Shown: one piece after another, positions 39,201 through 51,342 of the stretch | Position numbering within the stretch: position 1 is the stretch's first letter | Layout: each line of letters begins with the position of its first letter | DNA from: Ceratodon purpureus | Lineage: Eukaryota > Streptophyta > Bryopsida > Pseudoditrichales > Ditrichaceae | DNA length: 64,000 nt | Assembly (NCBI GenBank): GCA_014871385.1 | Contig: CM026431.1 | Coordinates: 13,855,594 to 13,919,593 of the forward strand | Reading direction: 5' to 3' | Notes under the pieces: model-generated | The model's database searches: none | Told to the model about the DNA's origin: nothing | The model's input: the letters and a program-made list of their open reading frames with translations, nothing else | Program-made: the position numbers and the translations under genes

Positions 39201-42200
39201 ATGCATGAGTACTTGACGTTTGAACACTGTTTTGGCAGGTGGAAGTTGTTTCGGGAACAATAACAATGAGATGGGTTAATACTCAACTTGCACAGTTGAC
39301 GGAGTGGGTTGATCGATCAGCTCAGCAGGAAGTATGTCACTGACCTTCTCTTTGTCAAACCTTAGTGAGGCTTTACTGCAAATTATGCTCGAGTATGCAC
39401 TTGGTTGTCCAGAGTTTCAGTCCTCTTTGATTATGCCTTGGAAAATTTCACAGAAATCCGAGGGAGGTTCTGTTTCATTTTAAAAATAGTTTAAATTACC
39501 GGCAGTCTGATATCAACTTTTCTTGCCGGTGAATTATGTATGTGCTCTTGGTTCACTTTCGCAAGTAAAATTCCCGGACTCACAAATTTAAGTGGGTTGC
39601 AGAAATGGCAACCTCTGTCCGCTCAGCAACGACATGGAGGGTCAATTGTGGAGGTCTTTAGAATTGTGGAGGAGGTGTGTAGTTTCATGTATACTGTCTG
39701 AAAGTATCTTAGATTACAACTTGTTATGGCATGTATTCTTCTGTGGTAAAAGTCTTGCTACAACGATTACGAGCGTGGCTTTATATTTCAGAAATCATAC
39801 TAGGTTTTAGTATAATTTTACTGTCCGCATCGTTTTTGTGGATGAATGATCAAATTATAATTACTAATTATGCTGACTGTGTACTGCACTTCGTGATTTC
39901 CTACAGACAATAGATCAGTTCTTCAAACTGAATCTGCCAATGAGACTGCCACAGTTGAAAGGCCTAACCAATGGATTTGACAACGCACTGCAGCAGTACA
40001 TTAATAGAGTGGTTGCTCAACTAGGTATCATTTTCTTCCCTGTCCACCTTTTTGTCCTTGTCTTGTAGGCTGAAAATGCTGCTTTGCATGTTCGTACTTA
40101 ATTCAAGACCGGTTAATTCAAAACCAAGTGCTGGATTGAAGCCTCACGTATTTGGCCATTTCTTGTGTGCTGTATACGTGTTTGTACAGGTGACAAGAGA
40201 GATCTTGTTCCACCAGCTCCAAGCTTGACCCGCTACAAGAAAGAGGTTGCTTTGAAGTCGGTAAGCAACAAGAAAAAAGTTGCTGATCCCCGTCTACCAG
40301 ATGAGAGACGCTCCAGCGAGATCAACTTGCTGTCTACTACTTCCCTTTGTGTTCGTCTCAACACTCTCCACGTAAGTTTTTTTGGTCATCCTCCGAATCG
40401 TTAACGCTTGCTCTGAAAGGTCTGGGTTGGAATTATACTCGAAGCTGACAAAGAACAGCACGTTAGACCAAATACATGTTTTATGACTTGTTCACTTCCG
40501 GAGTTAAACTTAATTACCATGAACGTAGAATGCAATATGTATAAAAAGTAGATATTAGAAGCTAATAGAGTTTGTGTGATGGGATTGATGGTGCAGTATA
40601 TCCTATCGCATGCCGACTTACTCGAAGATAACCTACGGGATCGCTGGGCTGTGAAAAGACCACAGGATGACTTTTCTCGTGCCAATGGCTCACAGTCAAG
40701 TAAGTCATTTAAATCTCAGACGTTTGCGAAAGCATTAACTTTTTGTCCTGTTGTGTGGATGTGAAATCGATTGGCTTCTCCTTTTTCAGTTGATTCTTGG
40801 TGACAGTAGTCTAGAAGGTTTAAGTTGGATATTTCCCAAGTTCGCCTTCTCGTAGTGATGAAAATAAAATTCGAATCTTCAGAACACCTATCAGGTGACC
40901 CAGATATGAGGAGAATGCGGGAGTCTGGTGCCAGACCAGTGGATGATCTTTCCATGGCATTTGAAGGGTCAAGAAAGGCTGTCAATACTGCAATTGATAA
41001 GATCTGTGATTTCACAGGTACGAATCTTGGTCTTTGAACTGTTTTGTAGAAGTCATTCATATAACTCAAGTTAGCACAATGTTACTTCTTTCGCTTGGGT
41101 GACCTGGATCCTTAAATTCGAACTTCGAGTGGGTTTTCAATATTCACCCTTGTTGGATCGAGGTATGTATAATTGGTCGATAGTCTGCCATCTCTAGCAA
41201 TAGTTATGTGATCTTGGTAAATTGTATCTTTCAGGCACCAAATTGATCTTTTGGGACATGAGGGATACTTTTATTGATGGTTTGTACAAAGTTTCTGTTT
41301 CACAAGCACGTATGCAAATCGTGGTAGATGGTCTTGACCCTGTAAGTATTCTTCCTTCTGAAATGTTTATGGTGCAAGATAAGTTCCAGATTTATGCATC
41401 GTGATTTTTACTCTGTGCTGTTTGGTAGAGGAGTTCGACATCAGAAGAATGTTCAATTGTTGCACCCGCTTCAGCTCATTTATCCTTGTAACGTAAACAC
41501 GTATCATGTACAGGTGCTTGGGGAACTTTGTGAAGTAATTGTGGAGCCCCTTCGAGATCGTGTTGTACTTGGACTCTTGAATGCTGCTTTGGTACGATAC
41601 CCCGAGGATGTCGCATTCAGTTTACTTCATTACTGTGTTGCTTTAGCAGCTAAGAAATTAGTATATCTTGAAGTGGAAGTGCGTCAGATTAGTCTGTTTT
41701 GCAGGAATTAAAATACGCTTGTCTACTTTATCAAGTATCATCATCACGTATCAACAGCGTATCAACAATCGCGTTGTCTATCTTGTTAAGAGCATTCTTG
41801 TAGCTGATGGAGTTGGAAAAATATGTCTTTGGTAATGTCAGGATGGTTTGCTTCGTGTGCTTCTTGATGGAGGGCCAACCAGAGGCTTTTCTGCAAACGA
41901 CTCAACAATGTTGGAGGAGGACGTGACTGTGCTAAAAGTATGTGTCATATGAACCTCGACCTATTTCTGGTGCAACTTATTTTAATGAGTGCTAGGTCAT
42001 GATCGAATTTGGTCATTTTCTTACACTTTTTTCCTCTTCATCTTTTTCTTGACAGGAATTCTTCATAGCAGAAGGTGACGGGCTACCGAAGGGTGTGGTG
42101 GAAAATGCAGCATCCCCTGTTCAACAGATACTGAATTTGTACAGTCTTGATGTAAGTTCCCCTACCAATTGTTGTCCAGCGTTTGTACTGATACCGTGTT

Positions 42201-42455
42201 TTCTGACGGCTGAAGAAGTTCCTGATATTAGCAAGGACCTAATTAAAAATGGTGGTTTTATTTTTGCAGACCAACCAGGTTATTGAAACTTTCAAACGAT
42301 CAAGTGAGCAAATGGCGGCAGGGGCAAACCCAACAAGAACAGGATCAACACGATTTGCATCCGACGCCGATACTCTACTACGCGTTTTGTGTCATAGAAT
42401 CGATCCGGTCGCTTCTAAATTCCTGAAGACAAAAATGAAGTTATCCTCCACTTGA
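33275..42455 (+). CDS. PATROL1: PATROL1/unc-13-like protein with MUN domain (DUF810), about 1.1 k residues
   Basis: Modelled exons: 33275-33450, 33688-33752, 34005-34278, 34812-34878, 35421-35574, 35962-36129, 36359-36469, 36677-36883, 37135-37236, 37416-37646, 37877-37957, 38320-38412, 38598-38783, 38898-39056, 39239-39331, 39603-39674, 39907-40024, 40190-40371, 40597-40699, 40883-41017, 41235-41341, 41514-41591, 41842-41937, 42056-42151 and 42270-42455. They give about 1112 residues with continuous phase. Diagnostic stretches are LLQRYRRDRRELL, KKVVMPPGAV, LSDDDLRETAYEVLL, GRVGKRMDTLLVPLELL, VCHWADGYHLNVRIYEKLL, ADKQLQDYHLHFA, HPQAIAISACLLH, LPAADSLEQFL, LVPPAPSLTRYKKE and LLRVLLDGGP. In Arabidopsis PATROL1 acts in exocytic delivery of the plasma-membrane proton pump; MUN domains belong to vesicle-tethering proteins. 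Length and order match that family. The first coding exon (start codon) is not resolved. Confidence 0.93.
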
Positions 42456-43396
42456 TCACTCCAGGAACTTGTGCTGAGTTCTAGGACAGTCGTGTAGTCG
42501 TTTAGGTACCGATTTCTTTGCAGAGAAATTGTTACATGATGCTTTACATTCATCCATAAGGAATTGGATCCTGTGATAGGATCCAAGCTTGTGAGTGTGC
42601 TGCCGCTGCACACCGCTTGCATCAACTTTTGTATAAATGTTTATTTATATATTTGATATATGGGGCTTGCAGCAATTATCTCTGAACATGTTCAACCCCG
42701 AACATAGTTTGACATGGCAGGTTGCTTCATCCCGTCTAGTACTATGCTCTAAAATCCCATTTCCTGTCTATGGTAGTTACCTCCGATTCTCAAACTGATC
42801 TGGAGCATTTGTCAGAAACCCACCAACTCTGGCAAATATGCATTCTAAAGCTATCACTATCCTCAGCCCTGTTCTAATCCACCGTAATTATCAATCTCTT
42901 CGACACCTAGTTCAGCCATGGCGTTGTTTTACTAAGTCACATCTCCTGACGATGTCCTGAACAGTACAGTGCATTATTCTTCAGTGTAGGACGCACAAGT
43001 TGCAACATCGGTACATATCACAATACATTTAGAGCATTATGATCTTCACAGAACGTGAACAGAAATACTAAGGGATGTTTTAGAAACTCCGTTTTCTTAC
43101 AATTAAATAGCTCGTAAGAAAGATGGTTGGCGTTTGCAGATGGGAACAACTTCTGAAATGGGTGTCATTCTCATCCTGTTCCATGTCAGCACATTCTAAT
43201 CGATAGTCCTTGACAATGCTTGATACAGTCTGTTACCTCCTAGGCAACAATTTACTCATTCAGTAGCATCAACTCCAGCTCCTGCACTCTGATTTTGAGG
43301 TGTTCGGTTGTTTGATTTCAGGTTGTTCATTTGAGGAGAATTTCTGCTTGAATCAAAACAGTTACTGAACAGGCTGTGAGTGGGACTAAACCAGAG
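42456..43396. other. Spacer between MUN and DUF4504 genes
   Basis: This is the 3' flank of the MUN gene followed by the upstream region of the next gene, both on the plus strand. No open frame with domain support and no repeat were seen. Confidence 0.6.
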
Positions 43397-45178
43397 ATGA
43401 AGGAGCTATGGAACAAATTGCAGCAGCTGCTTCCCCAGCTGAAGATGCGTCTTCGGGCATCGGTTCGCCGTCGCCTCGCTCTCGGTAAGTACCTCTGAAA
43501 ATCCCTAGAATAAATGGCCGGACTGCTGGCCACGAACAACCCATGAACTCGCCCTGACGAACTTGCATAAAATTTTCTCATGTATCTAGGGTTTAGCTGG
43601 TTTTGTTTAGGCTTAAGTGATGTGCTGGTTGGGTATCCCAAAAGTTTGTTCGCATTGTTAGGCATCTCTTGACGATGAATTTGGTGTTTAATTGTAGACA
43701 TTATGGCGTTGAGTACGGGAGTACGTGCTGCAGTGATGCTTGATTATATGCCATCTACGCCAGCAATGCTACAACAGTTGTGCCAGCTTCTATTTCATAT
43801 ATCCCAGGTTTGGCGTCTCTTGGTCTGATTATGAGCTTTTGATTGGGCTTCACGTTTCAAACCTGTTATCTGTGAGAAGGTTGTAACTTGTAATGTGGAA
43901 GTAATTATTAGGGTTTCAGAATGTATATCAAGTTTGTGAGTTGGGTATGGCTCTTTAGAGTTCTTGATGTGATCATTGGAGCTGATTGAGGAGCTGGGAC
44001 AAAATCGTGCAGGAAGTACATGAGATAGCGGCCTTGCGGGTGCTGCATATGGAAGGCTGTGGATACTTGATTCAACCTTCTTATTTGCTAGAATACATGA
44101 ACCGAAGCTTGAGACTCCCGTCACCGCTCTTGTTTATTGTCCTCGACGACGACATTCCTCGAGTAAGTTGTTTAGCATTTGATCCATTTGGATTGATTTG
44201 AACATCAGAATCCAAGCGTTTGGATCAGGAAGTAGGGATTTGATTGATGCATGGATCGTTGACAGAAAGCATCTCAAACGGAGCAGGAAGCAATTGTGAA
44301 GAACCTCTCTGAAATCCAGCGACAGATCTCATCTCTCCTCTCGGTTCAAAGTATGAAATCATGTTCTGGTAGTCAAGCATCCAATGGGGAGAGCCTTTCT
44401 GAGGTTACCGAAGGCGCTGTCCCCAACGTACTAGCAGCAGGGGACCCCACAAATGGCTCTGGTATTCTGTTGCCAACACTTAACGGGTGCGTGTTAGCAT
44501 CTGAGAATCAGTCTAGTTATCACCATATCTGTAATTCAATTTAAATCTGATGCTTCCTTGTACTGTCTCATCCTCATCTACGTTTGGCTTTGTTTTGTTC
44601 TACAGGTGGTTGCTTGGCTACCCAGTAGTGTACTTCTTTCTTGAAGAGAATGCTTCTCGGGCAGGGCGGTGCGTGGCTAGTGGTGCCGTACAGCTCTACC
44701 AGGTTCTTATAAGCAGGTTTGTGCATTTTTCATTTCCTATTCTCACATGTTCTTTTCCAAATATCTCATGTTCATCTTCTCAAGCATACTTTTGAGCTAT
44801 GTGAAACCCGATCGATAAACTGACGATTCATTTTAATGCAGCACGGTTTTAAATCCCTCGAACTTTCATAAAGACGCTGAGTTAATATGTGACGAGGATG
44901 AGCTCTTGAGGTCAGAGTTTTTCAATCATATATTTTTACCTTCTGAACCGCTGCTTTGGTGATGTATCAAATGATGTCAGCTCCGGAGTATACACCAACA
45001 ATGGAGTGGGCTGTGCAGTTTTACTGTGCCGAGTGATCTGAGTCCCTTGAGCTTATCTGAGGATTGGGCACAGCTCTTTGTCCAGCAGGTCGCCGAATCT
45101 GTTCAAAGAGCATCCGATGTTTGGAAGTCTGTTCGAATGGAAGTCACTACACGAAAAATGGAATTTATTGTGCTGTAA
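43397..45178 (+). CDS. DUF4504 (UPF0739, human C1orf74-like) protein, about 302 aa
   Basis: Seven exons: 43397-43484, 43698-43807, 44013-44162, 44266-44486, 44606-44716, 44842-44910 and 45019-45178. All are GT-AG and in phase. The N-terminal part reads ALSTGVRAAVMLDYMPSTP, the middle has FIVLDDDIPR, then WLLGYPVVYFF followed by a conserved Leu/Val-rich segment, and the C-terminal exon has SFTVPSDLSPLSL and a VWKSVRMEVTTR tail. This order fits the DUF4504 family, which is found in animals and plants and has no known function. The length is slightly above the human protein (269 aa) because of a Ser/Gly-rich insert around residues 145-185. The last acceptor (45018) was chosen because it restores the family C-terminus. 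A longer frame from a different upstream ATG overlaps exon 1 but does not splice in phase. Confidence 0.8.
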
Positions 45179-45913
45179 GGATCACTGGCTGCACAAATTC
45201 GATTTCCAATATCATTTTGCGGTCTCTCTGGAATACCATATTCCCGAGTTATTTCGGTGTGCAAGAAGGTATGCTAACCTCTGTTTTGAGCTCATTTTGT
45301 AGGCCGTTATTGACTTACATTCCACTTGATGCTTGCGATTCTTGCACTGCACCGTTTGTTTTACACTTATAGGCCGTAAAATTATGTTGTATCTTCAATT
45401 TTTTGATTGTGAAAACTCTGTCCTGTCTCTGTCAGGGTTTTTAATGAGAGTTTGTGATATTACAGTAGGCATATTGGTGTGGGCTGAGGGTCCATGTAAG
45501 GTGGTTATAGGGACTTCAATCGAGTGTCAGTGACCACAAGTCATCTGGATGTATTACAATTTCAAGTCCTCAGGATCCAAACGAAAATTCAAACCAAATC
45601 AATCGAAGTGGGTATCTGGCCATGCTTTATTTTGATGTCCGCTTGACTTTCCAGAAAATAGATTTAATTTTCGTTGGGTTGAGCACATTAAATCGACTTG
45701 CGTAGCTCAAACTTGTCGTGGAATGGTGCCTTATTTACTGATAATGGAAGAAGTTTTGCTTTTTTGATATAGATGAATTGTGCTCCTAATATCTGCTTGC
45801 CAATATTTTTGGTGTATAAAATCAACCTGCTCTTGATCCAAGGGTAGCTTACTGAGAGCAGGAAATCTGAGTATGTGACCCGTGAAGGCATGTTATCCAT
45901 GTTTCCTGTATAC
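45179..45913. other. 3' flank and spacer
   Basis: Short frames at 45333-45533 (+) and 45688-45900 (-) lack domains. Nothing beyond probable 3' untranslated sequence of the DUF4504 gene can be supported. Confidence 0.55.
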
Positions 45914-47522
45914 TAGGGGTGTTCAGAGTGGGCAAGGAGGCCACTTGCCAGAGTCACTTGAATAGAAAATTGCATTCACTAGTATTCGAGGAAGCCACTG
46001 AAAGCGTGAGCTACTGTTTTGGGCTCTACTGGATTGCGGCCCACTTGATATTGACTTTATCTTTGTCCACAATTGTTGTTGGTGCCAGGATGTAAGCATG
46101 GTAAAGTGGACCAAAAAAGTGCTTAACTACTTGTCAGTTTCAGTCCTTTTGCAAAAATTGCACAAAAGTGACGGAAAGATGTAATTGAAGTCAATTTTTT
46201 TTGCTAATATGGATTCTTAACTTGTTTTTCTACAACTTGGAAAAGTTTCGTGCAAAGTAGACACTTTAAAGTTATTGTATGAAGGCTTTAAATCCAAGCA
46301 AAGTGAATGCAGTCATTTGGAAAAGTGAACATAACGGTTTAGGGTTTTGTCCGAAATCACTTTTAATTTCGCGGTGCCCTCTGTATATTTAAGAGGTATT
46401 CTAAAATAGTCAATTCATATACTCATTAATTGGTTTAGCGTTCCTAAAGTACCGCAAGGATGTTATTTAAGAGGGTCACTTCCGCGGTACTTTTTGTCAC
46501 TTTTTTTTCACCGAACATTGTTTTTAAAATTGAAAAAAACATCCTCTAAAGACAACAGAGGGCACCAGATGAAGAAATCAAGACTTTGGAAAAGTTCATT
46601 TTCATGATTTACAACTAGTGGTCAAATTTAGTTTCAATTCAGGATGTTTCTGTTATGAAGATGTGTGTAAGATACCTTGCGACACCCTAAAAAGTGACTA
46701 AAATGCTCAAAAACTACACCAAAATGCTCAAAATCAGCTTTGAGCTTTAAAAAACAGCACACTTCATATTCACTTGTTAGTGGTCACATGTTGCACTTTG
46801 TGGTCCACTTTATTGTGCTTACACCCGCCACTGTAGTTGGAGGCATCCTCGTTGTCAAACCTATTCTGTGAAGTGCCCTCTCATCATATGGTCATCGATG
46901 ATGGTCGAAAAATGTGTCCATTGTATCAAAGTGAGACTAATTACCAAAACAAAGAGCAATTCCCGAACTGTATTGAACTTGCAGCAGACCCTCAAAGAAG
47001 AAAAAAATCCTTGCAAACACTTCCACTCACGCTCAACGTCAACTTTTTGCTCGTCCTCAATCCACCAAAACTCTGAGAGCCAGAAATCAATTCTTAGCGT
47101 CTAATTAACATTCAACCAGACCAGACCATCGTCCTCCCAGTCTCATAATCAGCCTCGACCTTCTCCAACTAACAAATACAACCTTCTCAATGATCTCAAA
47201 CCACACTACGTCAATCGCCAGCAGTCTCTCGTCAAAAGGATTGATGTGAAGTGCTAGTTCATGAACTAATATCAAATCTAGGCATCATCAGCACATGATG
47301 GTCGAAAAATTAGCATAGGAGGAGGTCCCACCGAAAAGAACATGAGCTGTGCTGCTGACGAGGCCAAAAAGGGATCACTGGAAACTCATCGAGGAGGCCT
47401 CCACCCTCCTCCATGAGATTTCAGTACTTGAAAAACATCCAGTGGCTACAACTAGTGAAAAGACGACACATGTAGTCAATGGAGGAAACAAGTGGCCCCA
47501 ATCGAAGCTCTGAACATCCCTA
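45914..47522. mobile_element. hAT-like non-autonomous element, about 1.6 kb
   Basis: The left end TAGGGGTGTTCAGAG at 45914 and the reverse complement of the right end TAGGGATGTTCAGAG at 47522 match at 14 of 15 bases. TAGGGGTGTTC-type ends are typical of plant hAT elements. The 8-bp flanks (CTGTATAC and CTACCTTA) do not form a clean target duplication, so the ends may have diverged or the pairing may be fortuitous. No hAT transposase frame lies inside. A second inverted-repeat structure sits within it. Confidence 0.5.
46091..46823. mobile_element. Inner inverted-repeat element, about 730 bp
   Basis: TGTAAGCA, then TAAAGTGGACCA and AAAGTGC at the left end are repeated in reverse order and strand at the right end (TGTAAGCAC, TAAAGTGGACCA, AAAGTGC). 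Further in, GGTGCCCTCTG at about 46373 is mirrored by CAGAGGGCACC at about 46557. The two sets are nested, giving a symmetrical structure with diverged spacers. It may be a separate MITE inserted in the hAT-like element or its subterminal repeats. Confidence 0.5.
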
Positions 47523-47999
47523 CTACCTTACAGCTGACGACCGTGACTTGACAACTAAAGTTATGGTTGCCACCCACAAAGTGCAGTTTAGAAGCGAGAC
47601 CAAATTTAAAGTAGTCAATGACCAACAGGCTTGGATGAAGGTCATGGTGCACATGAGACCAAATTCGTCGCTTCGTCAGGTGGGATGAAGGTCATCTGGC
47701 GTGCATCGGCTACAGTAGGCAAATGCACATAGAGATTTAGCCTTCCGACCGGCGAAGACAAGTGGGGCGGCATGGTTGGTGGAAGAATCGGTGGCTGCTA
47801 ACTTGGTTAGGCATCCTGGACATGACCAACCGCCCCCACCCGCCAAGTCACGTCAACCCAGTGAAAACTCGATGGACCTATTAACTCGTTCTCACGTGCA
47901 CGGAGTCCCATGGATAGAGAGGGATAGAGAGGGGAGTCCTTGGACTTAGGCCAAAATTGCCTAGAACCATGCATCGTAGTAAGAACTTGTGTGATTAAG
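47523..47999. other. Spacer between element remnants
   Basis: This region contains parts of short open frames (for example 47479-47688 plus) without domain support. It may be the decayed 5' part of the transposase remnant that follows. No terminal repeat was identified. Confidence 0.4.
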
Positions 48000-49378
48000 T
48001 TACCGTAGCATCACGCAACCAGACTGGACGTTGTGGCGGAGGTCGAGCTCGGCGGAAGAATAGCGCAAGTGAACTCCAAAGAGTTGGATGAAACTTGTCT
48101 CCCCTTATCGGCGCCTGCCATGATTCGCCACCATGTGCATGACCCTAGTGACGATGTAGACCTCCGTCCAAACATTGCAAGTGTAGGCATTGCTGTCTTC
48201 TGTCATGGAAGGCCTACTTTATACACAAGTTGGAGGTGGCTAGAGAGTGGGCCAGTTTCTACATTTTTCCTGGCCGGTCTTATCGTTTTTCCAGCCTCTA
48301 ATATGGCTTAAGAAACAAAGGGCGAGGAGCTACCAAGCAGGTGCTGGCCTAGTGGGTGTCTTTAGCACTACATAAGGCACTATTGCCTTCCAACATCCAG
48401 GTCGGATTTCGAGCCACTGGCATCTCGCCCTTCAATTGTAGTGTTGTCAACAGGCACATGGCTCCAAGTGAACAGTTCAGCTGCAGTCAAGAAGTCGACA
48501 TAAAAGACCATGAGGAAGACGATGCAGATCCAGACTCTGTAGAGGAGGATGACGACGCAGAGCACAACCCGGCACTGGAAGCTCTACAAGGTGAGCGGAT
48601 TCTTGAGTCGCAGTCGCAGCGTCGATATATTTTTCTGGGCACCCTTGAGCTAGTCGCCCATGGCAATCAGTCCGGCAGTGCGCCCCGACTCCACGCAGAT
48701 TAGGTTCTCTTCGACATTGAACCGACCGAAGCTTATCCAGTGACCTTGTTGTCTGAGTGGGGCGTTGGACCTGAACTACTCCATGGTCCTCATGTTTGTG
48801 CACCTACGGCAGACTCTAGGCAGTGCCCTACAGTGGCCGGTATCAATCTGGCGAGCCCACTCGCACCTCAGTCTTCTCCTTCCACTACTCCTGCAATATT
48901 GCGCTTCCTACAGCTGCCGGAAATTCTTGTATAGCCACGGCGGCCACGAAGCCAAGAAGAACCATTAGTGGACTACAAGAAGAGCATTTTAGTGACAAGT
49001 GAGGGATATTTGCAAGCTATGGAGTTGAAGGCAGAACGGAAAGAGCAAGCTAGGAAAGAGGCTGAACATTGAAAGCTTGAAGGGAAGAGGAAGAGAGAAG
49101 CAAGGGTTATTGAAAAGCAACGGAAGGAAGAGGAGAAAATTCAACGTGCCCGTTGACGCTCGTTGAAGAGAGGCCTTTGCACAAAAATGGACCACCATTT
49201 AGCTATGAGAGAAGCAGGAGAGCGGTTGCAATGGCTTGTGGAAAATGTGCCTCCTCAAGCAGATGGAGTTGAAGACAGACGGTTCTATGGATTGCTGCCA
49301 GCATTATGGAAGGAGAACATGGCCAGGAGATTGGCAAAACGCAGAGCTGCAAAATCAAGAGAGAAGAGTGCACATTAG
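48000..49378 (+). pseudogene. Broken pogo/jerky-type (DDE_1) transposase remnant
   Basis: At about 48356-48450 the frame reads SLALHKALLPSNIQVGFRA followed by TGISPFN, which is the conserved end of the DDE_1 transposase domain in pogo, Tigger and jerky-like elements. A highly charged Lys/Arg/Glu coiled tail of the kind that ends these proteins follows at about 49019-49375 (ELKAERKEQARKEAEH, then KRKREARVIEKQRKEEEK). In-frame stops at 49070-49072 and 49156-49158 interrupt this tail, and the N-terminal part is not recognisable. This is a plain Tc1/mariner-superfamily DNA transposon fossil. No terminal inverted repeats were assigned. Confidence 0.65.
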
Positions 49379-51342
49379 GCCCTCCCCCCCAACCCACATT
49401 AGTGGGTGCATCACTGCGATCTACATTTCGCGGCTGCTCTTAGAGAGTGCCAAGCCACATGAGGCCATCGATGTTGAATGCACAGTCGCTGGTGGAGGGA
49501 TGACTTGTGAATGCACAGCTCGGAGCGGAGGCCTCAGGGCAGGAGGGCCGCAGATCCACAGTCGCCGGAGCCCCAACTTGACTCATTTTCCATGCAGCGA
49601 CGTCAAACGGGTACCTCCAGCCTCGGATGTTCGGCCATGGGACTTCCACGCCTATGCGTGGCCCCCTTTGAGCACCATTAGTGGCCCATTGTGGCACGGT
49701 TTTGGATAGCTTGCCGGACAAAGATAGGCTCTCCGGGCCCTGACCATATGCCCTAACCATATGGTTTTTAGAGTGACGGGTGGTTATTTTTTGAGTCCCA
49801 CATGCCATGAATGGGATATTTTGAGGATGGTTATAGGTAGGCTTACTCATTTTTGTGAAGTGCATGTGCATCGCTAGATGGGCAACACCTGTTTGTATTT
49901 AGGCAAGGCTAGGTTGGGAGATAGAAAACTACTACACAGAACTTTGAAATTCCACTGTAAATACACACTTAATCCAATTTTTTTTTTTAATTTTTAAAAG
50001 GTCTCCTTTATTCCTGTCAACTTCAGAATTTTCTAAGGTATGCCGGCCTATATTCTTAGACAGATATAGGCCGGCATACCTTAGACAGATCCAGACTCAC
50101 ACCCCGAGGCACGCTCCTTGACAAGTTTTGAGACTCTACCAGTGGGCACATGCCAACTAGGAAGCGACGTCAGAATTGAATGCTTCGACGGCAGGGCCTA
50201 TTATGGTATCTTTGCTTCGTTTTTGCCTTCGCCGGACAACCATGGGCATAATTACGTCGCTGATTTTAAGTGGCTCTCGCAGCGGCGCAGTGCTCTGAAA
50301 ACCTCGTCGTTTTGGCGCATTATGGTGTCAGTATGCCACAACTAGTGACACTGTAAGAGTTAGGCTTGGACCCCTCGCGAGCATCAGTTCCTCTGGACAG
50401 CATTGTTGAGACAGCGTTGTTGATGTGGGTTGAGGACGTGGTGATCTCTTCTAATATGCGTCTCATGAATTCACAGGGTGGTTACCATTGATTTGAGTTG
50501 TTTTGCATGTACATACCCTGGCTTTGTTGTGGAGATTATTATTTGAAGAGGTTTTGAAGTGACAGGGCTAATTCCGTCAAAATCCTCAATCATTTGTTGC
50601 TGCTCACCAGCTTTCTTGACACTCAGAATCATGTGTATTCTATCATCTTTGCCATCACATTGTTGTGTTTTTTGTTCTGTCATTGTCCCATCACACTTCA
50701 GTCTCAGGTTGATTAGGCATTTTAGAGTCGCTTGAAGTTCACTTTTATCATACCTGTTGGTTGTGAGACTGAGATATGTAGGTAGCATAGATCCACAAAG
50801 CATCACCTTTGGGCTTACAAATATGCACTGATGAAATTAGGATGACGTAGTAAAAATTTCAGCCTTCACTAATTTCATGATTGAAACTATTTTGCAGTAG
50901 AGTGCGCCTTCGGAATTAGGGTTACACGCACTACTGGCCAAAACTAGTGCAGTCACCAAGTGAACATGATGTTTATCGTATAAACTTGCATTTCAGTCGC
51001 CCATCAACTCAGGCTCAAGTTTTACACCAGGTTAGTGCAACACACTTCTCAATGATCATAATCACAGTACTTAATTTTCATTATTGATCCAACGCTCACT
51101 TGAGCACGTATTATGTCTGCTTTCCTCTCAAGTATGCAAGCACCTGCTGTTTACAAGTTTCCTGAGCTTCTTCATTCTGAAGCCCTATTAGTATTGTGCA
51201 GGCTTTGGATGCATATGTTGTTACTCTTGAGTTGTTGTGTGATTTCCACCTGCTCTTGGCCCATGTTCATTTGTAGTTCACCGGCTGATTGATTAGCTCT
51301 GTAACCTTTAATTTCCGTGAAGCGGCAGTGGATTTGAACAAG
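49379..51342. other. Spacer and upstream region of the ubiquitin-like/RING gene
   Basis: Frames at 49236-49709 (+), 49440-49871 (-), 50118-50345 (+) and 50471-50806 (-) overlap repeats or lack domains. The frame at 50118 (TSFETLPVGTCQLG) starts with TTG, not ATG, and has no recognised family. A strong hairpin lies at 50032-50085. The rest is probably promoter and leader of the gene at 51343. Confidence 0.45.
50032..50085. repeat. Perfect 22-bp inverted repeat with 10-nt loop
   Basis: Bases 50032-50053 (starting TCTAAGGTATGCCGGCCTAT) and 50064-50085 are perfect reverse complements, separated by TCTTAGACAG. The word TTAGACAGAT occurs in the loop and again right after the second arm, so one arm may have arisen by template switching. 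If transcribed, it would form a stable hairpin. Confidence 0.85.

Noticed and set aside
50118-50345. Open frame TSFETLPVGTCQLG as a gene
   Set aside because: It begins with TTG, has no family and no splice context.
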